Assembly: GCF_007097485.1 (NCBI RefSeq)
Contig: NZ_VKDE01000010.1
Coordinates: forward strand, 1 to 64,000
Direction of reading: 5' to 3'
Length of the DNA: 64,000 nucleotides
Source: Carboxylicivirga sp. M1479
GTDB lineage: Bacteria; Bacteroidota; Bacteroidia; Bacteroidales; Marinilabiliaceae
A model generated the notes under the pieces. That model was not told the origin of the DNA. It saw nothing but the letters and a program-made list of their open reading frames with translations, and did not search any database. The position numbers and the translations under genes were made by a program. The number at the start of each line of letters is the position of its first letter. Positions within the stretch are counted from its first letter, which is position 1. This document shows, piece after piece, positions 62,291 through 64,000 of this stretch.

Positions 62291-64000
62291 TTGGCTAAAA
62301 CTAAGAAAACACCCGTGCAGACTCCATTAATGAAGCAGTATTATAGCATTAAGGAAAAGTATCCGGATGCCATATTATTATTTCGAGTTGGTGATTTTTA
62401 TGAAACATTTTCAGACGATGCTATAAAGGCTTCGCAAATACTAGGTATCACGCTTACCAGAAGAGCCAATGGCGCTGCCTCGTACGTTGAATTAGCAGGT
62501 TTTCCGCACCATGCCTTGGATACATACCTACCCAAGCTTGTACGAGCAGGCGAAAGGGTAGCCGTATGTGACCAGCTGGAAGATCCTAAAATGACCAAAA
62601 AAATTGTAAAACGAGGTGTTACAGAACTGGTAACTCCCGGAGTAGCCATCAACGATAATATACTTGAGCACAAGGAAAATAATTTTTTGGCCAGCATACA
62701 TATTGATAAAAAAGTGGCAGGTGTTGCTTTCTTAGATATATCAACTGGAGAGTTTTTAACTGCCGAAGGGTCTTTTGAGTACATTGATAAACTCCTTACC
62801 AATTTCAAACCTAAAGAAGTACTTTTTGAAAAAGGTAAACGCAAGGAGTTTGAACAGCATTTTGGCGATAAGCTTTACACCTATGCTTTTGACGATTGGG
62901 CATTTGCCCCTGAATCGGCTCACGACAGACTACTTAAGCATTTTGAAACAAATTCACTCAAAGGGTTTGGGGTACACAACCTAGCCTATGGTATAACAGC
63001 AGCAGGTGCTATCATCCATTATCTAGATTTAACACAACACCACAAAGTTCAGCACATAAGAACACTTGGTCGTATAGATGAAGACAAGTATGTGTGGCTC
63101 GATAAGTTTACCATTCGCAACCTGGAGCTTTTTGGTTCCTTAAACGAAGGTGGCAAATCATTAACTGATGTGATTGACTGCACCATAAGCCCTATGGGAT
63201 CGCGCATGCTTAAACGCTGGATAGCACTTCCGCTTAAAGATGTGAAACCAATTGAGGATCGCCTTAGTGTTGTTGAGCATTTTTTTAAAGAGCCAGAGCT
63301 AAAAAGTGAAATAGTTGAAGAGCTACATTCAATAGGCGACCTAGAGCGTTTGGTGGCTAAAGTAGCAGCAGGCCGCATAACACCACGGGAACTCGTGCAA
63401 TTAAAAACAGCTTTATTCGCAATTGAGCCCATTAAGGAAAGTTGCCTGAGAAGTAATAATGAACATCTTCGTCATATAGGCGATCAATTAAACGCTTGCT
63501 TAACTATTCGTGAGCGCATTCATCGTGAAGTTGAAATCGAACCACCAACACTCGTTGCCAAAGGTGGAGTTATACAAACAGGTATTAATGAGGAGTTGGA
63601 TGATCTCAGAAAAATTGCCTTTTCGGGAAAAGATTACTTAGCCAACCTACAGCAGCGACTCAGCGAAGAAACCAACATACCAAGCATTAAAATTGCCTTT
63701 AACAACGTTTTTGGCTACTACATTGAAGTTAGAAATACCCATAAAGACAAGGTGCCCGAAGAATGGATTCGAAAGCAAACCTTGGTTAATGCTGAACGTT
63801 ACATTACTGAGGAGCTAAAAGAATATGAATCAAAAATACTAGGTGCCGAAGAAAAGATACAAGCAATTGAAGTACGATTATACAACGAACTAATCATTGC
63901 TGTTTCTGAATTTATCTCGGCTATTCAGCTCAACGCCATATTGCTTGCAAAAATTGATGTTCTTATTTCATTCAACAACCTGGCAACCGTTTCAAAATAC
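62291..64000 (+). CDS. mutS: DNA mismatch repair protein MutS, N-terminal part
   Basis: The first 570 codons; the gene runs past the window end (full length about 870). The start is read as TTG at 62291 because [18 protein letters not shown] matches the family N-terminus; the next ATG (62330) would drop this stretch. The mismatch-contact motif GDFYETF (Phe-x-Glu) follows at about residues 36-42. The connector and core domains follow, including the [10 protein letters not shown] and [13 protein letters not shown] segments and the clamp region ending [19 protein letters not shown]. The C-terminal ATPase with Walker motifs lies outside. Known role: MutS binds mismatches and recruits MutL. It is divergent to SusC pair 3. 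Confidence 0.93.
   Translation, partial: MAKTKKTPVQTPLMKQYYSIKEKYPDAILLFRVGDFYETFSDDAIKASQILGITLTRRANGAASYVELAGFPHHALDTYLPKLVRAGERVAVCDQLEDPKMTKKIVKRGVTELVTPGVAINDNILEHKENNFLASIHIDKKVAGVAFLDISTGEFLTAEGSFEYIDKLLTNFKPKEVLFEKGKRKEFEQHFGDKLYTYAFDDWAFAPESAHDRLLKHFETNSLKGFGVHNLAYGITAAGAIIHYLDLTQHHKVQHIRTLGRIDEDKYVWLDKFTIRNLELFGSLNEGGKSLTDVIDCTISPMGSRMLKRWIALPLKDVKPIEDRLSVVEHFFKEPELKSEIVEELHSIGDLERLVAKVAAGRITPRELVQLKTALFAIEPIKESCLRSNNEHLRHIGDQLNACLTIRERIHREVEIEPPTLVAKGGVIQTGINEELDDLRKIAFSGKDYLANLQQRLSEETNIPSIKIAFNNVFGYYIEVRNTHKDKVPEEWIRKQTLVNAERYITEELKEYESKILGAEEKIQAIEVRLYNELIIAVSEFISAIQLNAILLAKIDVLISFNNLATVSKY

Overview
The window looks like a chromosomal segment of a Bacteroidota bacterium, most likely an anaerobic or facultative marine-type member of the Bacteroidales/Marinilabiliales. 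The evidence is three SusC/SusD pairs, a protein with a type IX secretion sorting tail, Bacteroidota-restricted families (DUF4837, DUF2490), promoters of the TAnnTTTG type, few Shine-Dalgarno sites, and an [FeFe]-hydrogenase cluster. The genus cannot be fixed from the sequence alone. No tRNA, rRNA, CRISPR array, phage or intact insertion sequence was seen.

Layout. 239-3.5 kb (-): a metal-handling locus with an HMA-type chaperone, a TonB-dependent receptor with a Cys-rich plug and a Cys/His-rich periplasmic protein. 3.6-4.6 kb: a lipoprotein of unknown function. 4.7-5.3 kb: two copies of a dispersed non-coding repeat. 5.4-10.5 kb (+): an ATP-grasp-like protein, then two DUF1566 surface proteins flanking a frameshifted lipoprotein sulfatase. 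10.5-11.4 kb: a non-coding region with a 72-bp mobile-type repeat and a striking array of 13 palindromes at exact 21-bp spacing. 11.4-17.6 kb (+): Spy/CpxP-like protein, small membrane peptide, VTC, DUF4956, DUF2490 and CotH, then a terminator and a LytS/LytTR two-component pair. 17.6-18.2 kb: a non-coding segment with a run of unrelated perfect hairpins. 18.2-22.6 kb (-): small Cse60-like protein, TPR protein, DUF4837 lipoprotein and two TonB paralogues that share an upstream hairpin.

22.9-29.7 kb (+) is the most coherent system. A PAS-containing sigma-54 activator is followed by three 17-bp putative enhancer sites and a -24/-12-like promoter. Then come a 2Fe-2S thioredoxin-fold protein, a sensory-type [FeFe]-hydrogenase homologue with PAS domain and altered active site, a SpoIIE-type phosphatase, a second 2Fe-2S protein and a catalytic-type [FeFe]-hydrogenase. 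This suggests a redox- or H2-sensing circuit that controls hydrogen metabolism. No HydE/F/G maturases are in the window.

30.2-37.9 kb: zinc-ribbon protein, a TPR histidine kinase with an NtrC-type regulator, a divergent outer-membrane protein, a folate/pterin operon (FolK, FolB, SDR, GAF/fRMsr) and an ECF sigma factor. 38.1-61.8 kb (-): a 1311-residue T9SS-exported Asp-box protein, a small lipoprotein, an M16 peptidase, a lipoprotein and three tandem SusC/SusD pairs. With no glycoside hydrolase nearby, peptide uptake is as plausible as glycan uptake. 62.3 kb to the end (+): the first 570 codons of mutS, truncated by the window edge.
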